Positions 45,581 through 56,666 of a stretch of DNA of 64,000 nucleotides are shown piece by piece; position 1 is the first letter of the stretch, and every line of letters starts with the position of its first letter. The notes under the pieces are model-generated. The model did no database searches. It was not told where the DNA came from and worked only from the letters and a program-made list of their open reading frames with translations. Source of the stretch: Apophysomyces variabilis (Eukaryota; Mucoromycota; Mucoromycetes; Mucorales; Mucoraceae); assembly GCA_002749535.1 (NCBI GenBank), contig MZZL01000409.1:3588347-3652346 (forward strand), written 5' to 3'. Position numbers and translations under genes: made by a program.

Positions 45581-48065
45581 CACAAGAAGCCTAAGAAAGG
45601 AAAGGGATAAATAAAAGTATACAAAGACCATATTCTCGTTATTCTGTTGTGTTTTATTTACCAAAAACGAATTCCCGATAAGATTTGCAAAGGTTGAAGT
45701 AAGACAACCAAAAGAGAAATAAAGGGAAAAATAAACAAGGAGAAAGAAAGAAAGAGAAAGAAGATTAAAGATGAAGAGGAAAGAGGAATAAGAAGAAGAA
45801 GAAGAAGAAGAAGAAGAAAAATAAACAATCCAAGAAAAAGGAGTTGAAAGGACAAGAAAATAAAACTTTTGATTGTGTTTTTTACCATGTGATCCAAGTG
45901 AGTAAGCAGGTAATAGATTAAAGCAGAAAAAGTAAAAGGACTATATATCACTCGTTTTCTATTATTTTTTGTTTTCTTACTAAAAAAACAACTCATCAAA
46001 CAAAAAAAAACAGCGATAATAATGCTGCGTAATAGCAATGAACGTAAAATTTTCTGCACAAAATATGTTACATGTACCACAGCCGGGACGAAAAAAAAAA
46101 CACAAAATTGAAATAAGGGGCAGCGGACCCATTAAGTTAACGAAAGGCAAGAGGGACAGAAAGCGGTAAGATCGTGAAGTACGAATCAAACGACAGAAAA
46201 AGAAAAATACGGGATAGAAAAGACAAAGTCAAGACAGACTACAGAGGCACAGAGAGAGCGAGAAAAGAGAAAGAAAAACTCTTCGGTGAGCTCACTGCGT
46301 AAAGATGTCATATATCATCACCCTGAAACCTTTTTTTCATCTTTTAACCTTTTTTCTTCCACTCAATCTAGATTAAACTTGCCACTCTCTCTATTCCGTT
46401 TTGGTTTGACAGCTGCTCCCCATTTATCATATGCGACATACAGGAGAAGAAGGGGAAAAAGTGCAAGAAAAGCTTTTTAAGAAAAAATACACCTAACCCC
46501 CTTTTCTCTTATGTCATTTCCTTTTTCTTTTTTTAATAAATAGGAATCTAAACTTCAAACGTGCCCCCTATCCAAAATCTTCATTGTTCTGCTATGGATG
46601 ATCCACGTCCCTGTTGTCTCTCTTTCTCTCTCTCTCTCTCTCTACACTTGATTCGTTTCTCGTGTTCCCATAGATACCGATCTATGGATATGAAAAGGGG
46701 AGGGACAAGGGGATTAGAGAAAGAACAAGGGCAAGTTTCTGTCCTTTTGGGGGATTGGGGACGGGAAACAGGCATCTGACTAAAAGCTGGCAATAGCCAT
46801 TTCATCTAGTCATTGTCGAATCTATCCAGAAATTAAAAGAAGGTCATGTGGAAAGACCCTAAACATAACAAGAAATCACTCGGCGTTGGCACCCGACGAA
46901 AGTGCATCATACGCAAACATGTACATACGCATGTCTTATGTCATATGAATAGAAATCCTTATTTTACCTTCTCTCTGTGTCTGCATATTTTCCACTCCAC
47001 TTCATTATTCAGCATAACCTTTCTGCTGCGCAAATATGTAACCTAAGTACATCTTCGACATAACCATTGGTTACTCGACACTCATGGAAAGTAATCTTTG
47101 TTAAAGTCACTTGTACCGTTATCCCTATGGCAGTCATTATGGAAACGGCTAACGCAGTAAAGCTTAATTAATTAGATATTCAAAATAAGAAAGACTTGAA
47201 CAGTTTCATGTACCGTGTGGTTTGCACCTTTTTTTCTTTCTACTTGGACATAAGATACATACTGTGTCAGGCTTGCTATAAGTCGCCGATCTCTTGTTAA
47301 ACCTAATATAGAAATCGTGTGGCGACATGGAATCTTGTTGTTGGAAATTAAGCTTCCTGGAATCCTACTGGATCCTGGAGATGCCTTCCAGAAAACGTGC
47401 AGCCAACCACGATGATGGAAAAACATCACTGACGTACCCTTTTTAGTGTCGATCGAACCACTTACCCAATCGCAGAAATTCAAAAATCCTGTTATAGATT
47501 CTAACTATCTCTAAGGAAAAAACGCTTGACAGAATACTTGTTGATCGACCAACACATCTTAGAATCCTTTTTTTCTTTCTTTCTTTCTTTTTTCTTTTTA
47601 TCCAATGCTCTACAGGCTCCATTGAATGAAAGCTTCAAAAAGAAAATAGCCAGTGTGAAGGCTAAAGTGATGTTACGCCAGAAAGAAATCATAAAATTTG
47701 GAATGCGCAGAAGGGTTACAAATTATGTGTCTAATATAGCTCTTATCCCGTTATCCCGAAAGTGAGCCATTGAAATCCAACACAACAGAAAAAAATTGCG
47801 CAGAAACGTAAGCAACTGCAGTCTGCCGTTCCTTGTGCTGCACTGCAGAACTTTCTTTTTCATGCAACAAAAAAAAACAATGACTGCAACCGGTCGTGAC
47901 AGATATGCTACTCTATGCAACGTGTCGTCCTTTGCTGCGTCACAAAGCATCTCCTGTCTCCTGCAGCCGAAATACTGCCTACACTTTTTGCTTGCCTGGA
48001 GCAAAAAAAAAAAAATAAGGACGGATATGGCTTATATTTATTTTAAAATGAATGGAAGATTTTAA
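45581..48065. other. 2.5 kb of purine/pyrimidine-biased low-complexity DNA
   Basis: Plus-strand A/G-rich from about 45.68 to 46.28 kb, with a GAA trinucleotide run at 45790-45820, then T/C-rich stretches near 46.3-46.65 kb including a CT run at 46619-46642. Open frames reflect composition only. No gene was recognised. Confidence 0.5.
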
Positions 48066-50762
48066 TTAAAGAACGTTGGGATATTGGGCCTGTACACTGC
48101 GATTGATTCGTAACATTTCCTTGAATGTATCTTCGTTGCCATGTTGCACTTCAAACTCACGCCAGGTCTTCCAGAATTCAGGATGTTTCTGCAAGAAAAA
48201 GTTAATCCTGCTTGTAACTAACCCTTAAAATCTTCCTTTCTTTGTTTACCTTGGGATCAAAGAATTGCGATGCGTAACCGTAGATCGCTCGGGCTCGATC
48301 GATTTCACCCAGTTTTCGCTCCAGTTCTGCATATTTGAGGCACATAATTCGTACGTCCTTGTCTGGTAGTTCTTCGATGGCCCGCTCGTAAATTTCACGC
48401 GCAGACATGATACCAAATGACTCCGTCGCTTTGGCAATATAAAATTGGAACATCTAGGATTTCATCACTCTTAGCATTTACTCCTTTCCTCCTCTGCTTC
48501 GGGACACGTTACCTCCAGTCGGTCCTCATCCGCAACGCCCTTGGTCGCACGATCGTAAATACGCATCGCATGACGTGCTAAGCCATGTTCTTCTTCAAGC
48601 TTTCCGTACATGAGGTAAATAGCCTTGGCGTATTTGGGAGGACATTTGTCTAACGATTGCTCAAACAAATCTCGTGCTCGTTCAAGCTTGTCACCACCCT
48701 ATAACAATAAAACGAAAATAAACAATGAGGTTAACTTAATTCGTATCCAGTTTACTTACATAACGACTGATGAAGCGTTGAAGGTAAATGTTCCAAAGCT
48801 CAAACGCAATTGGCCAGCCAAACAGTTCGATACCACGCTCATACACCTTGAAAGATTCCTCAAAATAATTGTTTTCTTCCAAAAACGTAGCATAGTTGAC
48901 AACTATTTGTGGGTTGGCAATACGTAACTCCATAACCTTATCATATACCGCCTTGGTAGTTTCTAAGCTGCCGACACTCTCTTCCAGATCGATATAGAAA
49001 CTCCATAGTCGTAAACTCTTGAACACGCGCTGTTGTACAGGCAGCGATTCGTCGTGAAAGTTGATCTGTTTCGGATTGATTCCCGGCAGGCGTGGCGTTT
49101 TGGTTGCACGGCCCATGACATCAATCGCTCTTTGGAAATCGTCATAGCGTGTCTCCATTTCGGCATACTCACACCATACTTCAGCTAAATCGTTCACGGT
49201 CTTGTAGTTCACTTTGACTGCCTTTTCAAAGATGGCACGAGCTGCGTCCAAGTCTCCTCCCTCCTCATAAAATTTGGCAAAGTGAACCCATAGATCCTGC
49301 AATTTACCGTGGGCCTTTTTAGGGTTGATTGTCTGTACCGCTTGTGTATATGTTTCAACAATCTAAAACACCATCGTGAATAACTCGGAACAAGTTCCCT
49401 CCATAAAACAAAGGTACCTTTTCGTTATTGTTTTTCCACAGCGCCACTCTCTTTTCCCATTCAGTTACATTATTCGGGTTTTGTCGTAACAGCACGTCAT
49501 TAACCAAAAAAGGTCGACGATCCATCAATCGTTCGAAACGAAGCAACCGAAGATCAAGGTCCAAGTCTTCCTCTTCATCTGTCTCACCGGTTCTTTCTCG
49601 TTCTGCAGCCATCTCCATTTTGGTGGCAATTACTTCTTCTTCAAATTGAGCATAGGCGTCAAAGATGGCAGTAAAGTCACGCACAGTCAAAACGGTGGTG
49701 ATGCCCTCCTCAAAGACATCTCTAGCCTGATTTATGCAACCGATCGGTCATTTCGTCCCTTGCAAACCTTGCCTTTTTGCCCTTACCTTCTCCAACTGAC
49801 CCATTTTGATCCAATACATAGCCAACCGACAATACAGAATGCCAACTTGATCCGTGAACCGCTTGATACCACTTCTAATGATTGGCTCAACCTGCAGGCT
49901 CTTCACATCCAAGCAATGCTCCACGGCAAGTTCGCAGAGATCCTGCCACAGCTGATAATGCGATTTCCCACGAATTGATTGGAAGTTGCTGTCGTTGACG
50001 ATGGATACAAGTTTCACGGCTGCTTCGTCATAGCGCTCCAGTTTGATTAAATGGTCAACATAAGTTTCTACATGGGAAGGCTCAAGCTAAGAACGGATAA
50101 TGTCAGACGAGCGCACTACGTATCGGATCAGTGAGTGTACCTTGATGTATCTACGAAGAATTCGGATTGCCGTCTCGCCACCAGCAGATTCTGCAAATTC
50201 AAGATATAATTCCCAGATACGGGAATGCTGTGTAATGGGCAAAGCTCGTAGGGCACGATCAAACGTACGTCGTGTTGTTGTCAGTACTGGTTGTGCAGTC
50301 AAAAATTCGAGGTAATCCAACCAGATGCGGGGCATCTAGATAACAATGGATCGGTGAGTGATGTAGATGAGAAGCATGACACTACCTTGTTCAAAAGAAC
50401 TAATGCGCGTTCGTAGCAGTTATTCATCGCTGTGTATTGGGCCTTGAATTTCAACGGATTGACACCAACGAGTTTTTCGCGACGAAGATCCAAATACCGC
50501 TTCCAAAGTTTGTAGGAACCAGGTAGTTCTTTAATGGCACGTTCGTAGGTGAGACACAATTCGGCAAACGATCCATTCCGTTTATGTTCGATATAGCGTA
50601 ACCAACTGCGAAGTGAATAAGGGTTACGCAGAAGCTCCTCTTCATAAGGTATGTCGTGCTCGGTCTAGCGCAAACACATCGATGTGAGTGAACAGCAAGT
50701 TCTTCCAAAAAGTAGGTTGCATGTTATCTTACGATCATATAGTCATCGTGATCGCTCTCCAT
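48066..50762 (-). CDS. SYF1: Pre-mRNA-splicing factor SYF1 (XAB2 homologue, HAT repeats)
   Basis: Multi-exon minus-strand gene. It starts [10 protein letters not shown] (exon 50733-50762), then [27 protein letters not shown], the classic SYF1 N-terminus. HAT (half-a-TPR) repeats follow through the whole protein: [113 protein letters not shown] and [28 protein letters not shown]1 is a scaffold of the Prp19-associated (NTC) complex in the spliceosome. Rough size after removing about eight short introns is 750 aa, a little short of the family norm near 850. Confidence 0.93.
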
Positions 50763-52544
50763 CGTGCCGATTGCTCAAGATATAGTACAACAGACGGAGG
50801 GCAACTCGAAGTAAGAAAACCAAAGGTGCCCGCCAACAGCCCAACCTCCATGCAATGGGCGGACTTTTTAAGCAGCTTCCAAAACGTCACAAACAAGCCG
50901 CTAGGATACGAAGAAGTATGGATGCTACCAGTATATTGTTACCGTAGATATGCTGTTTAGAGCGTAGCGAAGTGAATGAAAAAGGTCTAGTTACAAGTCT
51001 ATTGGTTTTGAATAACTGTCTGCACTAAGTGCCCATCGCCGTTGGCAACCCTCCCTCGTTGTCCTTGGCTCGATTTCCTTCTTCTTCATCAACCAGTTGC
51101 CCACTTCCCGTACGCGATCTCCGCTCCGGCTGTCCTATTGACGACATACTTGACCTGCCTTTTGTGCTCTTCTTCTTTCTATTGCCCATCTGTGTCAGAG
51201 GCCCGAAGCACATCTTCCACTACCCACCTTTCACCCCCACGATTCACACCGACTTCCTACTGTGGCTTCCATCCTCCTACTCCCCTTTCCTTTTTTCACT
51301 AATTCGTTCCTTCCTTTAGGTTTTTTTCCTTCTTCCTTTCGGCTGCTTTCCTTGATAGCCTTTCCTTATTGCTTTTATCTTTTTTTCCTTTGTTTGTAGT
51401 TCGTTTTTCTGTCATTTTTCTTTGAGAGTGGGTAATGACGGATATGCTTATCTTAGTAACGTGTCCATAGTCATTCAATAAATAACTACTTTTAACAGCG
51501 ATTTGCGCTGTCCAAAAGGTTATTTTGCGTAAAACCGAAGGTAGCCTGGGCTATATATCAAGACATTATAAACGGGAAAGCTAAAGAAATAGTGTAGGAA
51601 GATGTGGTACGCGCTGTCTATCGTCCACAACTAATTGTTGTAGACTATCATAGAAAGAATAGCATGATTATTTGATGGTCACTGCCAACAATGTTTCATT
51701 TACTTGATTTAAGAGCATGTCGCGGCGTGTACTTAGCAGAACAAATCCAGCTAGGCATGGATCAGCCATGATGTCCATTGTATGTCCTTCTCCTTTGACA
51801 AAAGAGGATTGATATTACCCCTGTTACACTTGTCATTAACTCTACTCTTACATTATGTATCCATCACTGTTTCTATCACAAAGAACAATCGAAATTTCTC
51901 TGACATGCGATCCCATTGTATGAATAGACCAGGATGATATTTAGTGGGCTCTAAAGACTTTTCGTTTTCTGGTTGTCTCCTATTTCCTGCTTTAACGAAA
52001 TTACCTGCATAATCGACGTTCCTAGATATGAAGTATTCATCTAATGTGTTCGACATATAGTGTATAGTGGATGGCATCCCACGTAATGTAAAAGTGAATT
52101 AACAAGAAACTCTATGATTATATTGTTTGTGAGATAATCCTCATAATATTAGGATAGAGAATCAGTCTGCTCCAAACCATGTATTCATTCGGAAATCACA
52201 CAAACGTCTCTCGTTTGTCTTAACATGATACTCGGTAATTCAAACTATCTGCAGCGATAAATTATTAGATTCGCTTTGGCTACTGCAGATGGTACGTTTA
52301 ATGGAGTTTAACTTTTTTTTCGTTGTCTTTCAATACATCACAATAGGTAGCTGACCTTTTCAACGCTACAAAGAGGGTTGGCTAACCATTTTTGCTAATA
52401 ATCTTTCTTTATACAGCATTTCTCAGAAATATATATGCATCTTGAATTTCACTTGGCGTGGAACTGGGCATGGCGTTGTCAGTTTTCTGCGAGGTACGTA
52501 AAATTGGTCAATTTGGACCTTACAACATGACAATTAGTATGGGT

Positions 52545-52622
52545 TGTTAGCGTCAAGCCCAGTTTCCAAAACGAACCAAGTGAATTTGCTAGATGCGACT
52601 TTAATTTTTTGGAAATAAAGTA
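52545..52622 (+). repeat. Dispersed repeat, copy 2 (partner at 37974)
   Basis: Same orientation as 37974-38050, differing at scattered positions (roughly one in nine). The internal TTTCCAAAA / TTTTGGAAA inverted pair is conserved. It is not next to any gene. Confidence 0.7.
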
Positions 52623-53819
52623 CCCAGCCTTAGCCATCGATTTATATAGAATTGTCATGCACAGATAGAACGTTCCTATTGCTTATGTAATAAAAAAATA
52701 GATATCATTTAGAAGGAAATCACAAGAAGGAAAATCAAACACAGTATATTTTCTTTATGCAACAGATAATACATAAGAAGATAGGCTGTCGTCAATCGCT
52801 GTTGTCATTCCAGAGAATAGCAAACAAAATGACGTGTGGCATTATCACCTTTCCCAGACGAAGGTCGTAGGGCTATGTTTCCAGTCAACGTAAAGCTATC
52901 CTATTTGCTGACGCAAAATTACTTTTCCAGTGACATTGCTCCTGATGTCTTTCATAGAACGAGTAGCATGACTTGATTATACACAAAGTCTATGAAACTA
53001 CCATTGTTCGTCTCAGATTTTTCTTTCCTATTTTCTGCATCTGAGGTGGGCTAGAAAGATAATATGATTTGGAATATGCTTAAATGGAACCGTATCCCAA
53101 CTTCAACATCTGCAGAACTTTGAAGATGGAGCTGAAACATTGACTTTAATAGGTTGCATGGAACAAAAAGCTTAAGCACTAAATGACTTCTTCGTAAGCT
53201 TTTCTGCACTATAAACAAACCGATAGTGTAACAATAAGTGCCATATGTGGGAACGTCATGATGACTTGTTAATGGAAAGGTACATGGAAAAACCAAGCCT
53301 TAGTACACAGCATAAAAAGTGGATCTGCTTCGGGTCATCTCTTCCAAAGGAAAAAAATAAGAATAACCAAAAATAAGCGGGTACATAGAAATAATGCCAA
53401 TGGTAGAATGGATTTGTCGACCCAATTTCATTTTACCAATGTCAAAACATATCATACTGCTTGTTTATCCTTCTTTGCTTCGTTCACCACTTTCTCAGCA
53501 AGAGATGACAAAAGGTACCGAATTGCTATAGTCAAATCAAAGTCCCGGTGATCAGCATCGATATTATTTGTTTCTATGTATCTACACGTCATGATCTGAT
53601 GAGGGAATATCTGATTAAGTCCTGATCATTTTGCTAGTCAATAAAATGAACATGACGGTTAGGAGGAAGACTAGCAAAATTTAACCACTACCATATAAAG
53701 AAGTTGAAGTTACATGTGGTTTGAAGAAGGCGTTTTTGTTCGCGCAACTAATAAATAATTCTACAAATTACCACGATATTTTACCTTCCGTAGAATTTGG
53801 GAAGGTAGCCCAATAGGCT

Positions 53820-53850
53820 CCCCCCCCCCTTTTTTTTTTTTTTTTTTTTT
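53820..53850. repeat. Homopolymer pair: about 10 C then about 21 T
   Basis: Abrupt C-run to T-run junction. Exact length is unreliable because homopolymers of this size are poorly sequenced. Confidence 0.75.
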
Positions 53851-54255
53851 CAAAATTCAAGTCTTATTGAGCTAAAAAGTGCTATTACTAAAAGGATGAT
53901 TTGCGGGACGTTAAGGCAGGAGCTTAGTACGATGGGAAAATGGAATAGCCCATGTATTTGGTTTTTCCTTTCCCAATAGTATATCCGTGTCCTGTCCGTT
54001 ATCTTCTTCCTGATCTGGGTTTCTTTCTAGTAATGTTTTAATCCGCTTAGGATTGAGGATGAAGAAATAAATTTACAATATACGGATAATAATCTTTATT
54101 TCTGATCACATTTATCAAAAAGCTACTCTACGAGGGGTACTTCCGTCGCACCTGTCATAAACGCGCTGTAATTAGTCCACCAGTTTCTTTCTTGAGCCGA
54201 GTTTTGGAGAGGTAGTTATACACACACTGTCTTTTTCGTTTTAATCGCTGTAAAG

Positions 54256-54280
54256 GAAGCGAGGCCCAAAGGGCCGAGCC
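54256..54280 (+). repeat. 25-bp direct repeat with GC-rich hairpin, left copy
   Basis: Identical to 63426-63450. The core GGCCC-AAA-GGGCC is a stem-loop. It lies just left of the Helitron helicase relic. Confidence 0.85.
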
Positions 54281-54359
54281 TAATTCTTAGAGAGGCATAT
54301 GCACATATATGTACACTCTTTATTTTTAATTTCTGATTTGAGTTTACCAGAACCTTCAT

Positions 54360-55280
54360 GGCTTTGATTTGCATGCCCAGCAACAACGTCACTTTGCCGA
54401 GTTCCTTTTGAATGTTGGTGATGGCCGTGTCCTACCAGGTATGTACTCTTCTATCATATCAAACTCATCATTTCCTCGCTTATTTATGCAGTTCCAAATT
54501 CCGCTTATATTCCCCTCAACCCTCAGTGGTGCATACCCGGGTCAAACGTCAATAACCTTATTGCCGCTATATACCACCCAGTACTCAACGCTATCCCTCC
54601 CATTGATACCCAACTTCTTACCGATCGTGCTATCCTCACACCGAAAAATCACCACGTAGACATGATCAACAATATTATTACCAATTTATTCCCAGGAAGG
54701 AGCCGCGCTTACAACAGCGCTGATATTGTTGTCGAACGCGAACATCAGAATCAAGTGCCTGTAGACTTTCTAAATTGACTATCATTTGCAGGTAACTTCT
54801 ATCTACTGTTCATCAATCCCCGGCAGTGAACCTATTTTTCTTAGTTCTTCCACTATATACCCTTAATCTCAAGGTCAGCATGCTGATCATGCTCTTATGC
54901 AATATGGATCCCAAGGCTGGCCTTTGCAATGGCATGCGCTTGATTATTCGAGCTCTACATCCGCGTATCATTGACGCTGAAATTGCTACTGGCAGATATG
55001 CGGTTCACAAGTCTCTATACCTCGAATCAAGCTCATTGTTTCTGATAGCAACTTGCCTTTCAGCATAGCAAGAAGACAGTTTCCAGTGAAACCTGCATTT
55101 GCCATGACAATCAACAAAGCGCAAGGTCAGACCCTTAATCATGTTGGTTTATACTTCCCACAATCCGTGTTTTCTCATGGTCAGCTATATGTCGCTCTGC
55201 CAAGAGTGACTGAATCGTGTGTCAGCGGAATAATACCCATCAACCTATCACCAAAAACATTGTATATCATAATGCTTTCC
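54360..55280 (+). pseudogene. Helitron PIF1-type helicase relic (C-terminal half)
   Basis: Across several frames it reads HFAEFLLNVGDG, then the block around LTDRAILTPKNHHVDMINNII, FPGRSRAYNSADIV, MLIMLLCNMDPKAGLCNGMRLIIR, and motif AFAMTINKAQGQTL followed by FSHGQLYVALPRV. These are the conserved C-terminal motifs of Helitron-encoded PIF1-like helicases. An in-frame TGA near 54776 and a frame change near 55010 show decay. A possible intron (54790-54870) keeps part of the frame. No Rep (HUH) domain is in view. Confidence 0.8.
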
Positions 55281-55383
55281 CAGCATCGTAAAATAGGTTT
55301 TTTTGTACAACTATTATTCCCAGTTATTCCCAATTACACTATGCAGCACATAAATATACATCCAATTCCACTATTACTATACC

Positions 55384-55417
55384 TGGGGACTTCGCCCCCC
55401 AGAAGCGCGAAGCGCGT
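55384..55417 (+). repeat. Double GC-rich hairpin, candidate Helitron 3' end
   Basis: Two adjacent stem-loops, GGGG-ACTTCG-CCCC and GCGC-GAA-GCGC, stand out in AT-rich DNA about 110 bp after the helicase relic. Helitron 3' ends carry a short GC-rich hairpin, so this fits, but I cannot confirm the terminal CTRR. Confidence 0.45.
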
Positions 55418-55492
55418 AACAGCTACAGTTTTTTAACTTGAGATTGAGACGAATTTGCATTTTTTTTTTAGAGCAATCAATTTTTAATTTTT

Positions 55493-56080
55493 AGACGATT
55501 ACAAAATTTTTTGAGACGAACTGATCTTCCTAATTTAGACGAACGTTTTTTTTTTGCACGTGCTTTACTTTTTTTTGGGACTATTAAGCAATTATTGAGA
55601 CGAGATGTACTACTTCAACCCGATCTCTTTTTGCAGGCACTGATCCCAATAAGCCTCAGCATGTCTTATCCAACCTTGGTAATCGGCTGTAGCAACTGTC
55701 TTGCATGCCTCAGCAATGCGTGGTATGAGCATGTCAGATCTGTCGAGTGGATTTCTTCTAATATTCTTCTTGATCTTGGACCAGCATTCTTCAACGGAGT
55801 TCAAGAAGGGTGAATATGGCAGCATAAACAAAGGTTTATAGCGGCAATTGTTGGTAGCATCCACAACAAAGCGAGAGTGATGGATTCTGCAATTATTCAT
55901 CATAATAAATATATTCTTCAGATTATGTTTATCCAGGATGTTCATCACCGACTCCATAAACTCGACAGTATGATAAGCTGTAGTGCCTTTCTTAAGTTTT
56001 ACTGGGTTTGCATCGGTCTGATCACCAGTTTTTCTCTTTTTAGCTGCATCACTCTTCTTTAATGGCTCCGCCTTCGAGAA
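55493..56080 (-). mobile_element. DDE transposon fragment with intact C-terminal transposase half
   Basis: Minus-strand frame open from about 56079 to the stop at 55610: EPLKKSDAAKKRKTGDQ, MMNNCRIHHSRFVVDATNN, PYSPFLNSVEECWSKIKKN and RIAEACKTVATADYQGW. The second D and the E of the DDE triad are present in frame, unlike in the 28-34 kb copies. The left end near 55493 (TTTAGACGATTACAA) matches the end at 28008. The N-terminal half is replaced by other relics at 56081 onward. Confidence 0.8.
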
Positions 56081-56081
56081 G

Positions 56082-56360
56082 TGAATAAACTTATGAGACT
56101 CAGAATGCCTGATCTATGTCTCAGAGTATCTGCTCTATCTAACGATTTTCTCTTAATACTCTTCTCGAGCTTAGACCAGTGTTCCTTTATAGAGTTCATA
56201 AAAGGCAAATCAAGCAGCATAAATAAAGACTTGAATCCTCGTTTTGTTTATAACATTCACAACAAAGCGGATGTGCTAGATTTTGCACTTGTCCACGATA
56301 ATGAAAGACCCCTTCTTATTGTATTTGTCACAGATTTAGCATACGTATCGTATGACACAT
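56082..56360 (-). pseudogene. Older DDE transposase relic
   Basis: Minus strand reads KRGFKSLFMLLDLPFMNSI, then KEHWSKLEKSIKRKSLDRADTL, a diverged match to the PYSPFLNSVEECWSKIKKNIRRNPLDRSD block of the neighbouring copy. There are stops upstream. Confidence 0.65.
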
Positions 56361-56399
56361 AGCTTCGACAAAGGAAAGCCAACAAAATGCATGAATTTG

Positions 56400-56470
56400 T
56401 AGTAGTCCATATTTCCTTTTCTAAAGCCAGTTGAAGAGCTCTGGTTTAAGATCAAGGCAGAGATCAGCTT
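56400..56470 (+). pseudogene. Third DDE transposase relic, opposite strand
   Basis: Plus strand reads FPFLKPVEELWFKIKAEI, again the SPFLNPxEExWxKIK signature. Only this short piece remains. Confidence 0.5.
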
Positions 56471-56530
56471 TCTGAGAAAGACCAATTACCATCTTTATTA
56501 TTGTGTCTGTTCAGAATATGACTTGATACC

Positions 56531-56640
56531 TTAGTATCGGTAGTATCGGTAGTATCAGTAGTATCGGTAGTATCAGTAGTATCGGTAGTATCGGTAGTAT
56601 CGGTAGTATCGGTAGTATCGGTAGTATCGGTAGTATCAGT
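56531..56640 (+). repeat. 9-bp minisatellite (AGTATCGGT and AGTATCAGT units)
   Basis: About 12 units in tandem. A short inverted set of the same units lies at 57952-57976, so the pair brackets the PD-(D/E)XK-like ORF. The same array starts again at 59119 as part of the duplicated block. Confidence 0.85.
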
Positions 56641-56666
56641 TGCCATAGAAAAGAAATCAAAGTCTT

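Larger units (their letters stand above)
50763..54255. other. 3.5-kb intergenic region, no gene recognised
   Basis: Contains a pyrimidine-rich stretch at about 51.05-51.42 kb, a dispersed repeat at 52545-52622 and a C-run/T-run at about 53820-53850. Short open frames show no recognised domain. Confidence 0.45.
55801..56538 (+). repeat. Left arm of a 738-bp perfect inverted repeat
   Basis: Base x pairs with 114513 minus x. The partner is 57975-58712. The arm contains part of the DDE fragment above plus two older DDE relics. Translations of both arms are identical. Confidence 0.88.

Noticed and set aside
45658..46080. Minus-strand 140-codon frame very rich in Leu, Phe and Ser, looking like membrane segments
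   Set aside because: It is translation of purine-rich DNA (GAA and AAG runs), not a real membrane protein.
51025..51213. Minus-strand frame rich in charged residues (RKKKSTKGRSS)
   Set aside because: Composition comes from a pyrimidine-rich plus strand; no splice context, no domain, and pyrimidine bias continues beyond the frame.
54369..55436. Considered as an intact helicase gene
   Set aside because: An in-frame stop and a frame change break it, and the N-terminal helicase motifs and the Rep domain are absent.
56464..56646. TDTTDT-repeat peptide and its opposite-strand Ser-Ile-Gly peptide
   Set aside because: These are translations of the 9-bp minisatellite, not genes.
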